Assembly (NCBI RefSeq): GCF_000262345.1
Contig: NZ_AJTQ01000169.1
Coordinates: 1-55,817 of the forward strand
Reading direction: 5' to 3'
DNA: 55,817 bases
Source: Streptomyces xiaopingdaonensis
GTDB lineage: Bacteria; Actinomycetota; Actinomycetes; Streptomycetales; Streptomycetaceae
Below are positions 8,593-17,096 of this stretch, one piece after another (position 1 is the first letter of the stretch; each line of letters starts with the position of its first letter). The notes under the pieces are model-generated. The model was not told where the DNA came from, made no database searches, and saw nothing but the letters and a program-made list of their open reading frames with translations. Position numbers and translations under genes: made by a program.

Positions 8593-10122
8593 ATGGTTTT
8601 CGACTACGCACCCGCACCGGAGTCCCGCTCGCTGGTGCAGATCGCCCCGTCCTACGGGCTTTACATCGACGGCGAGTTCCGCGAGGCGGCGGACGGGAAG
8701 AGCTTCAAGACCGTCTCCCCCGCCGACGAGCAGGTCCTCAGCGAGGTGGCGCACGCCGGCGCCGAGGACGTCGAGGCCGCCGTCCGCGCGGCCCGCTCGG
8801 CCTTCCCCGGCTGGGCCGCGCTGCCCGGTGCCGAGCGTGCGAAGTTCCTCTTCCGGATCGCCCGCATCCTCCAGGAGCGCTCCCGCGAACTCGCCGTCCT
8901 GGAGACCCTCGACAACGGCAAGCCGATCAAAGAGACGCGCGACGCCGACCTGCCGCAGGTCGCCGCACATTTCTTCTACTATGCAGGCTGGGCCGACAAG
9001 TTGGCCCACGCAGGTCTGGAGCGCACCGCGCACGGCGGCCCGCCGCGGCCGCTCGGTGTCGCCGCGCAGGTCATCCCCTGGAACTTCCCGCTGCTCATGC
9101 TCGCCTGGAAGGTCGCGCCCGCGCTCGCCACCGGGAACACCGTGGTGCTCAAGCCGGCCGAGACGACGCCGCTCTCCGCGCTCTTCTTCGCCGACATCTG
9201 CCGCCAGGCACAGCTCCCGGCGGGCGTCGTCAACATCCTCACGGGGGACGGGGAGACGGGCGCCGCACTCGTCTCCCACCCCGGCGTCGACAAGGTCGCG
9301 TTCACCGGCTCCACCGCCGTGGGCAAGGCGATCGCCCGCGAAGTCGCAGGCGGTGACAAGCGGTTGACGCTGGAGCTCGGCGGCAAGGGCGCCAACATCG
9401 TCTTCGAGGACGCGCCGCTCGATCAGGCCGTCGAGGGCGTCGTCAACGGCAGCTTCTTCAACCAGGGGCAGGTCTGCTGCGCCGGCTCGCGGCTCCTCGT
9501 CCAGGAGTCGGTCGCCGACGAACTCCTCGAAGCCCTGCGGCGGCGGCTCGGCACGCTGCGGCTCGGCGATCCGCTCGACAAGAACACCGACATCGGTGCG
9601 ATCAACTCGCCCGAGCAGCTCGCCCGGATCACCGAACTCGCCGACGCGGGGGAGGCCGAGGGCGCGGCACGGTGGTCCCCGGCGTGCGAACTCCCGTCGC
9701 AGGGCTACTGGTTCGCGCCGACCGTCTTCACCGGAGTGACGCAGGCGCACCGCATCGCGCGCGAGGAGATCTTCGGTCCTGTGCTCTCCGTGCTCACCTT
9801 CCGCACCCCTGAGGAGGCGGTGGCGAAGGCGAACAACACACCGTACGGGCTTTCGGCAGGCATCTGGACGGAGAAGGGCTCGCGCATCCTGCGCGTCGCC
9901 GAGCAGCTGCGGGCCGGTGTGGTCTGGGCGAACACCTTCAACAAGTTCGATCCCACCTCGCCCTTCGGCGGCTACCGGGAATCCGGCTTCGGCCGCGAGG
10001 GCGGACGGCACGGACTGGAGGCGTACCTCGACCTCACCGGCGCCGAGCCGGCCGAGGCGGGCGCCGTGGCGAACGAGGGCAGGCGCGGGGCTCGCGCCGG
10101 TGGAAAGGCAGGTGGCCGGTGA
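8593..10122 (+). CDS. NAD(P)-dependent aldehyde dehydrogenase
   Basis: 509 residues with all ALDH hallmarks: the VIPWNFPLLM and VLKPAETTPLSA cofactor motifs, FTGSTAVGK, general-base Glu261 in LELGGKG, and nucleophile Cys295 in FFNQGQVCCAG, spaced 34 residues as in ALDH2. The EEIFGPVLSV and PFGGYRESGFGRE signatures are also present. Behind deoC it probably oxidises acetaldehyde, the DeoC product, to acetate; this substrate is inferred from context. I chose the ATG at 8593 because AGAGGCA precedes it; an ATG at 8563 has no ribosome-binding site. The stop overlaps the GTG of the next gene by 4 bp, so translation of the two is coupled. Confidence 0.93.
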   Translation: MVFDYAPAPESRSLVQIAPSYGLYIDGEFREAADGKSFKTVSPADEQVLSEVAHAGAEDVEAAVRAARSAFPGWAALPGAERAKFLFRIARILQERSRELAVLETLDNGKPIKETRDADLPQVAAHFFYYAGWADKLAHAGLERTAHGGPPRPLGVAAQVIPWNFPLLMLAWKVAPALATGNTVVLKPAETTPLSALFFADICRQAQLPAGVVNILTGDGETGAALVSHPGVDKVAFTGSTAVGKAIAREVAGGDKRLTLELGGKGANIVFEDAPLDQAVEGVVNGSFFNQGQVCCAGSRLLVQESVADELLEALRRRLGTLRLGDPLDKNTDIGAINSPEQLARITELADAGEAEGAARWSPACELPSQGYWFAPTVFTGVTQAHRIAREEIFGPVLSVLTFRTPEEAVAKANNTPYGLSAGIWTEKGSRILRVAEQLRAGVVWANTFNKFDPTSPFGGYRESGFGREGGRHGLEAYLDLTGAEPAEAGAVANEGRRGARAGGKAGGR

Positions 10123-11039
10123 GTGAGCAGACGGCACAGCGGCGCACGGGCGCGCCGCGCAGGCTCGGGGTGCTGAAGACGTACAAGCTCTTCGTCGGCG
10201 GAAAGTTCCCGCGCAGCGAGAGCGGACGGGTGTACGAGGTGGTCGACGCAAAGGGCGAGTGGCTCGCCAACGCCCCGCTCTCCTCGCGGAAGGACGCCAG
10301 GGACGCCGTCGCCGCCGCGCGCAAGGCGTTCCCCGGTTGGTCCGGGGCGACGGCGTACAACCGCGGTCAGGTCCTCTTCCGGGTGGCCGAGATGGTCGAG
10401 GGGCGCAGGGCGCAGTTCGCCTCCGAGGTCGCGGCCGCCGAGGGGCTCTCGGCCGCGCGCGCCTCCGCGCAGGTGGACGCGGCGATCGACCGGCTCGTCT
10501 GGTACGCGGGCTGGACCGACAAGATCGCGCAGATTGCCGGAGGTCCCAACCCGGTGGCAGGGCCCTTCCTCAACGTCTCGACCCCCGAACCCACGGGCGT
10601 GGTCGCCGTGTTGGCGCCGCAGCGCTCCTCGCTGCTGGGGCTCGTCTCGGTGCTGGGGCCCGTCCTCGCGGGGGGCGGTACCGCGGTGCTCGTCGCGTCG
10701 GAGCGGGCGCCGCTCCCTGCGCTCTCCTTCGCCGAAGTGCTCGCCACCTCCGACGTGCCCGGCGGGGTCGTGAACATCCTCTCCGGGCGGACGGCCGAGC
10801 TGGCGGCGCCGCTCGCCGCCCACCGCGACGTCGACGCCCTCGACCTCACCGGCGCCTGCCGGGATCCGGAACTCGTCCGCGAGTTGGAAGTGGCGGCGGC
10901 CGAGAACCTCAAGCGCGTCCACCGGCCCCGGGCGGGCGCCGGGGACGGCGACGCCGAGGACTGGACCGCGGAGCCGGGGACGGGGCGGCTGCTCGCCTTC
11001 CTGGAGACGAAGACGGTCTGGCACCCCCGAGGGGACTGA
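10119..11039 (+). CDS. truncated, catalytically degenerate aldehyde-dehydrogenase-like protein
   Basis: 306 residues that align end to end with the N-terminal cofactor domain of the preceding ALDH (LFVGGKFPRSESGRVYEV, AFPGWSGATAYNRGQVLFRV, VWYAGWTDKIAQIAG, VPGGVVNILSG). The key residues are gone. The WNF motif reads LAPQRSSLLG, the cofactor lysine of VLKPAE reads VLVASERAP, and the general-base Glu motif and the whole Cys-bearing catalytic domain are missing. It ends in an Arg/Gly/Asp-rich stretch and about 30 unrelated residues. It starts with GTG overlapping the ALDH stop, behind GGAAAGGCAGG. I infer a non-enzymatic partner subunit of the active ALDH, comparable to the inactive second domain of ALDH16. 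An eroded duplicate is the alternative, but the intact frame argues against it. Confidence 0.8.
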   Translation: MSEQTAQRRTGAPRRLGVLKTYKLFVGGKFPRSESGRVYEVVDAKGEWLANAPLSSRKDARDAVAAARKAFPGWSGATAYNRGQVLFRVAEMVEGRRAQFASEVAAAEGLSAARASAQVDAAIDRLVWYAGWTDKIAQIAGGPNPVAGPFLNVSTPEPTGVVAVLAPQRSSLLGLVSVLGPVLAGGGTAVLVASERAPLPALSFAEVLATSDVPGGVVNILSGRTAELAAPLAAHRDVDALDLTGACRDPELVRELEVAAAENLKRVHRPRAGAGDGDAEDWTAEPGTGRLLAFLETKTVWHPRGD

Positions 11040-11051
11040 ATCCCGCACGGT

Positions 11052-11075
11052 TCCGGGCCCCGCGCGGGGCCCGGA
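11052..11075. terminator. perfect palindromic hairpin after the deoC operon
   Basis: The 24 bases form a perfect palindrome (left arm TCCGGGCCCCGC) starting 12 bp past the stop of the ALDH-like gene, giving a very GC-rich stem. It is the probable end of the deoC-ALDH transcript. Confidence 0.75.
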
Positions 11076-11512
11076 CCATCGGGGCACGGCCGACCGGGCC
11101 GACCGACTGCGCTGCACGCTCCGCGCCGTGGGCGTCTTCTCGTGAGCGGTGCGGCAGCACCCGCATCCCTCCGCCCGGCGCACACCCTGCGTTTCGTTCA
11201 CGTGCCCGCACACCCCTCCCGCCAGGTGCTCCGTGCCCTCGCCCTTCCCTCGTGCTCGACTACCGCGTCGCCGCGGTCGACGCGCGAGGCGGCGGAGCGC
11301 TGGGGGATGCGCGTGCCCGAGCGGTTGCGGGGGCCGATCGCCGGCCTGCTCGTCGGGGCGGCGGGCGTGCAGGGCGCAGGGGCTGCGCGGGGCGCGCAGG
11401 ACGCGCACAACGCGGAGTGCGCGCGGGATGAGCAGCGCGAGCAGAGCACAGGCGACGCGCAAGGCGCGCCGCCCGGCGGGCAGCCCCGGATGCCGACGGC
11501 GCCTCGGTGGCG
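11076..11512. other. 437-bp stretch without a convincing gene
   Basis: Open frames exist in several phases, but none has a ribosome-binding site or recognisable protein. Their translations are Arg/Ala/Pro repeats dictated by GC-rich tandem-like words (GCGCGC, GCAGGGCGCAGGG around 11360-11460). I see no RNA gene or operator in it. Confidence 0.5.
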
Positions 11513-12298
11513 TCAACACGCGGCTTCCGCACCCTCGTTGGAGTGGTCGCCGTTGCCGGTCCCGTCGGGCTCCGCCGCTCTGTCCTCCGGGGCGGGACGG
11601 CGGAGCTCCTCGGCGAGCCAGCTCGCGCCGTGGACCCGGACCGATCCCTTGCTTATGGCCTCGCGCAGAGTGAGAGAGGAGTTGGCCAGCTCGACGGGCG
11701 CCCGTGCGTCCAACTCCATGACCACGTCGGGGGATTCGGCGCGCCCGGGCTCGTAGAGCGGCGGCGCCTCGGCCCCGGGACGCACGCCGCAGAGGCGCTC
11801 GACGTCAAGGTGGAGGTGGAAGCTTCCCTCTTCCAGGTGGACGTCGAGGACGCCGCGCGCCGCTCCGTCCGGCGGCTCGCCCCCGCCTGCCGACTCCCGG
11901 AGCGCACGCGCGACGGCCCCCTGGAGCGGCACGGCGAACCAGTGGGCGCGCACCGCGTCGGTCGGGCGCAGTCCGTCGAGGAGGGGGGCGCCCCACTCGG
12001 CGAGCGCGCGCAGCACGGGGAGCAACGCGGCGCCGCGCTCGGTGAGTTCGTAGACGTAGGCGGAGGCGGGGCTCGCGAGGCGGCGCCGCCCGACGAGCTC
12101 GGCCTGTTCCATGTGCCGCAACCGCGCGGCGAGTATGTCGGTGCTGACGCCCGGGAGATCGGCGTGGAGATCCGTGTACCGGCGTGGGCCGGCGAGGAGT
12201 TCTCGCACGATCAGCAAGGTCCAGCGGTCCCCGACGGAGTCGAGGGCGCGCGCTATGGCGCAGAACTGGTCGTAGCTGCGGCGGGTTCGGCTCGGCAT
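11513..12298 (-). CDS. HxlR-family winged-helix regulator with C-terminal SCP2-like domain
   Basis: 261 residues. Residues 8-100 are an HxlR-type winged helix (YDQFCAIARALDSVGDRWTL, LADLPGVSTDILAARLRHME, YVYELTERGAALLPVLRALA). Residues of about 130-240 resemble the SCP2-like ligand domain often fused to this class (FHLHLDVERL, PDVVMELDARAPVELANS). The ligand is unknown. ATG start at 12298; a TACACT -10 box at 12310-12305 lies 6 nt upstream and a TTGGAA -35 16 bp further, so the message is probably leaderless. Two inverted repeats overlap this promoter, which suggests autorepression. The aminotransferase gene is divergent, so it may be under the same control. Confidence 0.87.
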   Translation of the reverse strand: MPSRTRRSYDQFCAIARALDSVGDRWTLLIVRELLAGPRRYTDLHADLPGVSTDILAARLRHMEQAELVGRRRLASPASAYVYELTERGAALLPVLRALAEWGAPLLDGLRPTDAVRAHWFAVPLQGAVARALRESAGGGEPPDGAARGVLDVHLEEGSFHLHLDVERLCGVRPGAEAPPLYEPGRAESPDVVMELDARAPVELANSSLTLREAISKGSVRVHGASWLAEELRRPAPEDRAAEPDGTGNGDHSNEGAEAAC

Positions 12299-12321
12299 GG
12301 CACCAGTGTACGCATGCGGTT

Positions 12322-12355
12322 GGACTTTCCAAGTCCGGACTTGGTAGAACCAAGT
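12322..12355. promoter_or_regulatory. tandem inverted repeats, probable HxlR-type operator
   Basis: GGACTTTCCAAGTCC (12322-12336) and ACTTGGTAGAACCAAGT (12339-12355) are two abutting inverted repeats built from the same ACTTGG half-site; their junction also forms CCAAGTCCGGACTTGG. They overlap the inferred -35 of the regulator gene. Two dimers could bind side by side, as is known for HxlR proteins. Confidence 0.72.
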
Positions 12356-12480
12356 AGTCAGATCCGAGGGGACGTTCCGAGCGGGTCAGGGCGCGGTGCC
12401 TGCTGCGTTCTTGGCGGCCGCGGCGCGTCCCCGATGGCAGGGCGGGCCGCGCACGCGGCTCCCCGGGAGGGCGGGGACGC

Positions 12481-13692
12481 ATGGTGTTCCGGCAGTCGAG
12501 CAAGCTCAGCGAAGTCTGCTACGAGATCCGCGGTCCTGTGATCGAGCAGGCCGACGCGCTCGAGGAAGCAGGCCACAGCGTCCTGCGCCTCAACACCGGC
12601 AATCCGGCGCTCTTCGGCTTCGAAGCGCCGGAGGAGATCCTCCAGGACATGCTCCGGATGCTCCCCCGCGCGCACGGGTACACGGAGTCGCGGGGCATCC
12701 TCCCGGCCCGCCGCGCGGTGGCCCAGCACTACCAGCAGCGAGGCATGCCGGAGACCGACGTCGACGACGTCTTCCTCGGCAACGGCGTCTCGGAGCTCAT
12801 CTCCATGGCCGTCCAGGCGCTCGTCGAGGACGGCGACGAAATCCTCGTCCCCGCCCCCGACTTCCCGCTCTGGACGGCCGTCACGACGATGGCCGGCGGC
12901 CGCGCCGTCCATTACCGCTGCGAGGAGACCGCGGAGTGGCTCCCCGACCTCGACGACATGGCAGCGAAGATCACACCGCGCACCAAGGCCGTCGTGATCA
13001 TCAACCCCAACAACCCCACGGGCGCCGTCTATCCGCGCGAGACCCTCGAAGGCATCCTCGAACTCGCCCGCAGGCACGGCCTGATGGTCCTCTCCGACGA
13101 GATCTACGACAAGATCCTCTACGACGACGCCGTCCATTACCACCCGGCCGCGCTCGCCCCCGACCTGGTCTGCCTCACCTTCGGCGGCCTCTCGAAGGCG
13201 TACCGGGTCGCCGGCTTCCGCAGCGGCTGGCTCATCGTCTCAGGACCCCGCTCGGAGGCCGCCGACTACCTGGAGGGCCTCGGCATGCTCGCCTCGATGC
13301 GTCTCTGCCCCAACGCCCCCGCGCAGTACGCCATCCAGGCGGCCCTGGGCGGCCGCCAGTCGATCGACGAACTGGTACTCCCCGGCGGCCGTCTCCACGA
13401 ACAGCGCGACGTCGCCTGGCAGAAGCTCAACGAGATCCCGGGAGTGAGCTGCGTCAAGCCCAAGGGCGCCCTCTACGCCTTCCCCCGGATCGACCCCGAA
13501 GTGCACAAGATCCACGACGACGAGCAGTTCGTCCTCGACCTTCTCCTCCGCGAGAAGATCCAGGTCGTCCAAGGCACCGGTTTCAACTGGCCTTCGCCCG
13601 ACCACTTCCGCATCCTCACCCTCCCCCGCGCCGAGGACCTCGACGCGGCCATAAGCCGGATCGGAAGGTTCCTGGAGGGTTACCGGCAATGA
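12481..13692 (+). CDS. PLP-dependent aminotransferase, AlaA/alanine aminotransferase type
   Basis: 403 residues, the length of E. coli AlaA (405). Fold-type I class I/II signatures are LNTGNPALFGF, NGVSELISMAVQAL, PAPDFPLWTA, INPNNPTGAVYPRETL, the LSDEIYDKILYDD segment (Asp and Tyr contacts to PLP), and the Schiff-base lysine in FGGLSKAYRVAGFRSGW. AlaA-type enzymes transfer the amino group of glutamate to pyruvate to give alanine; other 2-oxo acids are possible. The ATG follows GGAGGGCGGGGACGC, a good ribosome-binding region. The promoter side faces the HxlR operator, so control by that regulator is possible. The family is certain and the exact substrate inferred. Confidence 0.92.
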   Translation: MVFRQSSKLSEVCYEIRGPVIEQADALEEAGHSVLRLNTGNPALFGFEAPEEILQDMLRMLPRAHGYTESRGILPARRAVAQHYQQRGMPETDVDDVFLGNGVSELISMAVQALVEDGDEILVPAPDFPLWTAVTTMAGGRAVHYRCEETAEWLPDLDDMAAKITPRTKAVVIINPNNPTGAVYPRETLEGILELARRHGLMVLSDEIYDKILYDDAVHYHPAALAPDLVCLTFGGLSKAYRVAGFRSGWLIVSGPRSEAADYLEGLGMLASMRLCPNAPAQYAIQAALGGRQSIDELVLPGGRLHEQRDVAWQKLNEIPGVSCVKPKGALYAFPRIDPEVHKIHDDEQFVLDLLLREKIQVVQGTGFNWPSPDHFRILTLPRAEDLDAAISRIGRFLEGYRQ

Positions 13693-14234
13693 GCCGGGCC
13701 ACGCGGCGCCCCGGGGCCGACACTGCCGCGAGGTGCACGCGCTCCGATGCAGGCACGCCGGGTGCACGGCCGTCGACGCACCCGCGTGAGCAGCAAGCCG
13801 AAGCGTCTGCCTCGCCGGGCGCCCTCCGAGCCGACCTCCGCGTGCCCACGGCCAACGCGCACCGGCGTCCTCACACCGGCACGACGCCCCCTCGCGCCCC
13901 CTCCTCGGCAGCCGCCGAGCACCGCACGGAACGACGGAGCGGCTTCCGAGCGGCTCGGCCCCTGGCGTCCACACCGGCGAGAAGGCGCTCCTTCACCCCG
14001 GCCACCCTGCCGGCCGCTCTGGCGCCCCCTCGCCGCGCACCGTCAACACACGGCGGCGACGACCACGTTGGGCTCACCCCCGCGGTGCTCAGGCGAGCCG
14101 ACACCCACCCGGAACAGCCGCTGGGGCGCTCATGCCCCGGCCCCCGCGGCAACGCCCCGCACCGCGACCCCGCCCGCGACCCCTTCAGGCGCGGTGGGCG
14201 CGGCGCGAGGCGCCGTCCGCGGACTACCGCGACC
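13693..14234. other. 542-bp interval between convergent genes with no identified feature
   Basis: It separates the aminotransferase stop from the stop of the metallo-hydrolase gene. Frames on both strands stay open, but translations are Arg/Pro/Ala-rich without domains or ribosome-binding sites. I see no clear terminator hairpin and no RNA gene. It is long for a convergent gap in this genome and could be a decayed gene. Confidence 0.5.
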
Positions 14235-14867
14235 TCAGTGGCCGCGCGCGAGCCACTCCTGGACGTGCGGTGCCTCGTCCCCGATCGTCGTCGAGTCCCC
14301 GTGGCCGGTGCGCACCTCCGTCTCCGAGGGCAGCGTCAGCAGGCGGTTCCTGATCGACTCGACGATCGTCGGGAAGTCCGAGAACGACCGCCCCGTCGCA
14401 CCCGGCCCGCCCTGGAAGAGCGTGTCACCCGTGAAGACGGTCCCGAGGTCCGGCGCGTAGAAGCAGACGGCCCCCGGCGCGTGCCCCGGCGTGTGGAGCA
14501 CCTGCAGCTCCACACCGGCCACGGAGAGGCGCTCGCCGTCGAGCAAGTCCTCGTCGGGAACGGTGCCCTGGTGCGTCATCTTCCACAGCGGCAGGTCCTC
14601 CGGGTGGAGGTGGACGGGCGCGCTGGTGAGCTCGGCGAGCTCGGGCGCGGCGTCGACGTGGTCGTTGTGGCCGTGGGTGCAGAGGATCGCCGCGACCCGA
14701 CGGCCGCCGACCGCCTCGCTGATCGCCTGCGCGTCGTGCGCGGCGTCGATCACGACGACCTCCTCGTCGTTCCCCACGACCCAGACGTTGTTGTCGACCT
14801 CCCACTCCCCACCGTCGAGCCGGAAGGTGCCCGAGGTGACGACGTGGTCGATACGCGCGGCGCTCAC
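14235..14867 (-). CDS. metallo-beta-lactamase-fold hydrolase, probable mycothiol-pathway thioesterase
   Basis: 210 residues. The metal-binding motif is THGHNDH (His65, His67, Asp69, His70), followed by [15 protein letters not shown] and a final TGHGDST histidine. This is the glyoxalase II-like pattern for two metal ions. It starts with GTG overlapping the stop of the upstream dehydrogenase by 4 bp, so the two are translationally coupled. Coupled to an S-(hydroxymethyl)mycothiol dehydrogenase, it most likely hydrolyses S-formylmycothiol or a related mycothiol thioester in the cytosol. That role is inferred from position; the fold itself is clear. Confidence 0.88.
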   Translation of the reverse strand: MSAARIDHVVTSGTFRLDGGEWEVDNNVWVVGNDEEVVVIDAAHDAQAISEAVGGRRVAAILCTHGHNDHVDAAPELAELTSAPVHLHPEDLPLWKMTHQGTVPDEDLLDGERLSVAGVELQVLHTPGHAPGAVCFYAPDLGTVFTGDTLFQGGPGATGRSFSDFPTIVESIRNRLLTLPSETEVRTGHGDSTTIGDEAPHVQEWLARGH

Positions 14868-15961
14868 AGGACCACCACCGAACGCAGCACGTCCCCGCGG
14901 TGCATCCGCGCGAACGCCTCCTCGATCTCGTCGAGGGCGATCGTCTCGGTGACGAAGGCCCCGAGGTCGAGGCGGCCCTGCTGATGGAGGTCGACGAGCA
15001 TGGGGAAGTCCCTGGAGGGCAGGCAGTCGCCGTACCAGGAGGGCTTGACGGCGCCGCCTCGCGAGAAGACGTCGAGGAACGGCAGTTCCAGCTCCATCTC
15101 CGGGGTCGGCACACCGACGAGGACCACCGTGCCCGCGAGATCCCGTGCGTAGAACGCCTGCTTGAAGGTCTCGGGCCGGCCGACGGCCTCGATCACGACG
15201 TCGGCACCGAAGCCGCCCGTGAGCTCGCGCACGGCCTCGATCGGGTCGGAGTCACGGGAGTTGACGGTGTGCGTCGCGCCGATCCGCTCGGCCGTCGCCA
15301 GCTTGCGGTCCTCGATGTCGACGGCGATCACCTTCGACGCCCCCGCGAGCCGCGCACCGGCGATCGCCGCGTCACCGACGCCGCCGCAGCCGATCACTGC
15401 GACGCTGTCCCCGCGGGTGACCTGCCCGGTGTTGATCGCCGCACCGATCCCCGCCATCACACCGCAGCCGAGCAGCCCCGCGACCGCCGGCGAGACCGCC
15501 GGATCGACCTTGGTGCACTGCCCCGCTGCGACGAGCGTCTTCTCCGCGAACGCGCCGATGCCCAGAGCCGGTTCGAGCTCGCTGCCGGCCTGCGGCCCCG
15601 AGACCACGGTCATCCGCTGCTCGGCGTTGTGCGTGTCGAAGCAGTACCACGGGCGTCCGCGGCGGCACGCGCGGCATTCGCCGCAGACGGCACGCCAGTT
15701 GAGCACCACGAAGTCACCGGGCGCCACCTCGGTGACCCCCTCGCCGACCGCCTCCACGACCCCGGCGGCCTCGTGGCCGAGGAGGAACGGGTAGTCGTCG
15801 CTGATGCCGCCCTGCTTGTAGTGGAGGTCGGTGTGGCAGACGCCGCACGCCTGTACGTCGACCACCGCCTCGCCGGGCCCGGGGTCCGGCACCCGAATCG
15901 TCTCGACCCGTACGGGTTCGTTCTTGCCCGGTGCGATGACACCGCGGATCTCCTGGGCCAT
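14864..15961 (-). CDS. mscR: S-(hydroxymethyl)mycothiol dehydrogenase (mycothiol-dependent formaldehyde dehydrogenase)
   Basis: 365 residues of the zinc-dependent medium-chain alcohol dehydrogenase class. Catalytic zinc ligands lie in [11 protein letters not shown] (Cys42) and LGHEAAG (His63). Structural zinc cysteines are in [20 protein letters not shown] (Cys93, 96, 99, 107). The Rossmann motif is [19 protein letters not shown]. The characteristic CFDTHNAEQ and [13 protein letters not shown] segments distinguish the mycothiol-linked enzyme from other class III-like dehydrogenases. It oxidises the adduct of formaldehyde and mycothiol with NAD. The ATG at 15961 follows AAGGAGG at ideal spacing. 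It forms a two-gene operon with the metallo-hydrolase and is divergent from the kinase gene. Confidence 0.93.
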   Translation of the reverse strand: MAQEIRGVIAPGKNEPVRVETIRVPDPGPGEAVVDVQACGVCHTDLHYKQGGISDDYPFLLGHEAAGVVEAVGEGVTEVAPGDFVVLNWRAVCGECRACRRGRPWYCFDTHNAEQRMTVVSGPQAGSELEPALGIGAFAEKTLVAAGQCTKVDPAVSPAVAGLLGCGVMAGIGAAINTGQVTRGDSVAVIGCGGVGDAAIAGARLAGASKVIAVDIEDRKLATAERIGATHTVNSRDSDPIEAVRELTGGFGADVVIEAVGRPETFKQAFYARDLAGTVVLVGVPTPEMELELPFLDVFSRGGAVKPSWYGDCLPSRDFPMLVDLHQQGRLDLGAFVTETIALDEIEEAFARMHRGDVLRSVVVL

Positions 15962-16166
15962 GTACGGCCTCCTTCTGCGTACGGGGAACGGGACTTGCCA
16001 CGGGTACGGCGACCGCGGCATCCCGACCACGGCGCCGCCAGGCGCGACCGTCCCATTGTCGCGGTCGCCGCGGCGGACCGGGAGGCGGGCGCACCACGGT
16101 CCACCCGAGCGCCGATCGACGCAGCCGGGTCCCCACGGCTCCGCGCATGGCAGAGAATGGACTCCC

Positions 16167-16967
16167 GTGACCGACTCCACCGACCACACCGGTCCCGAAG
16201 CCGACCCGGCGCCGCCCCACCGTACGCGCCCCCTCGCCCGTGTCGTCCTGCTGACCGGGCCTTCGGGTTCGGGAAAGTCCCGGCTCGCGGCCCGCACCGG
16301 CCTCCCGGTCCTCCGCCTCGACGACTTCTACAAGGAGGGCGGCGACCCGACGCTCCCCCTCCTGGAGCCGAAGGACGGCGCGCGCCCGGGATCGGGCCCC
16401 AAGTCCCCACCGGCAGGCGTCGACTGGGACTCCCCCCTCGCCTGGGACGCCGCCTCCGCGTTGGAGACGGTGACCAGGCTGTGCACCCGTGGCAGCGCCG
16501 ACGTCCCGCTGTACTCGATCTCGGCGAGCGCGCGCACGGGCACGCGGCACCTCTCGGTGGAGGGCTCCCCGCTCTTCGTCGCCGAGGGCATCTTCGCCGC
16601 CGACCTCGCCACCGCCTGCGCCGAGTCCGGCCTGCTCGCCGACGCCCTCTGCCTCAGCGGCAGCCCGCTCACCACCTTCCGGAGGCGGCTGCTCCGGGAT
16701 GTCCGCGAGGCACGGAAGTCGCTCCCCGTGCTCGTCCGCCGCGGATGGCGGCTGCTGCGGGCGGAGGGGGCGATCGTCGAGCGCCATGTACGTCTCGGCG
16801 CCTTCCCGTGCGGGAGGGAGGAGGCCGCTGCCCGTATCGAGCGCGCCCTCGCCTCCGCGACCGGCCCCGCGCCCGCCGGGCACCCCACGTCTCCGGCCCA
16901 CACCGTCCCGCGCCCGCGCGAGGCCGGCTGCCGCACGGGAGCAGGCGAGACCGGCGCATCACGCTAG
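16167..16967 (+). CDS. P-loop kinase, uridine kinase-like
   Basis: 266 residues. A Walker A loop GPSGSGKS (residues 31-38) is followed by [19 protein letters not shown], the DDFYK element typical of uridine and phosphoribulokinase-like enzymes, then [10 protein letters not shown] and [11 protein letters not shown]. The C-terminal 40 or so residues are a disordered Pro/Arg/Ala tail. It may phosphorylate uridine or cytidine to the monophosphate, which would place pyrimidine salvage beside the catabolic genes, but related proteins of unknown specificity exist. The GTG start was chosen because it opens just before the conserved core; upstream lies only a weak GAGAAT -10-like box and no ribosome-binding site. 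No nucleoside operator is found here. Confidence 0.75.
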   Translation: MTDSTDHTGPEADPAPPHRTRPLARVVLLTGPSGSGKSRLAARTGLPVLRLDDFYKEGGDPTLPLLEPKDGARPGSGPKSPPAGVDWDSPLAWDAASALETVTRLCTRGSADVPLYSISASARTGTRHLSVEGSPLFVAEGIFAADLATACAESGLLADALCLSGSPLTTFRRRLLRDVREARKSLPVLVRRGWRLLRAEGAIVERHVRLGAFPCGREEAAARIERALASATGPAPAGHPTSPAHTVPRPREAGCRTGAGETGASR

Positions 16968-16981
16968 ACCGCGCACACGAC

Positions 16982-17032
16982 GCAGCGGGAGGTTCCCGCC
17001 AGACCCCCCGGCCGGCCGGAACCTCCCGCTGC
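16982..17032. terminator. strong bidirectional terminator between kinase and sigQ
   Basis: 15-bp perfect arms (16982-16996 GCAGCGGGAGGTTCC and 17018-17032) with a 21-nt loop lie between two convergent genes, 14 bp past the kinase stop. Confidence 0.85.
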
Positions 17033-17096
17033 TTCCCCGTGTCCCCTTGTCCCCCCCCGTGCCCCCTGTCCCCTCGGACCGTGCTTTCCCCCTGCC

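Noticed and set aside
11198..11532. Short frames in the interval after the ALDH-like gene
   Set aside because: Composition is repetitive (Ala/Arg/Pro), no ribosome-binding site, no recognisable protein.
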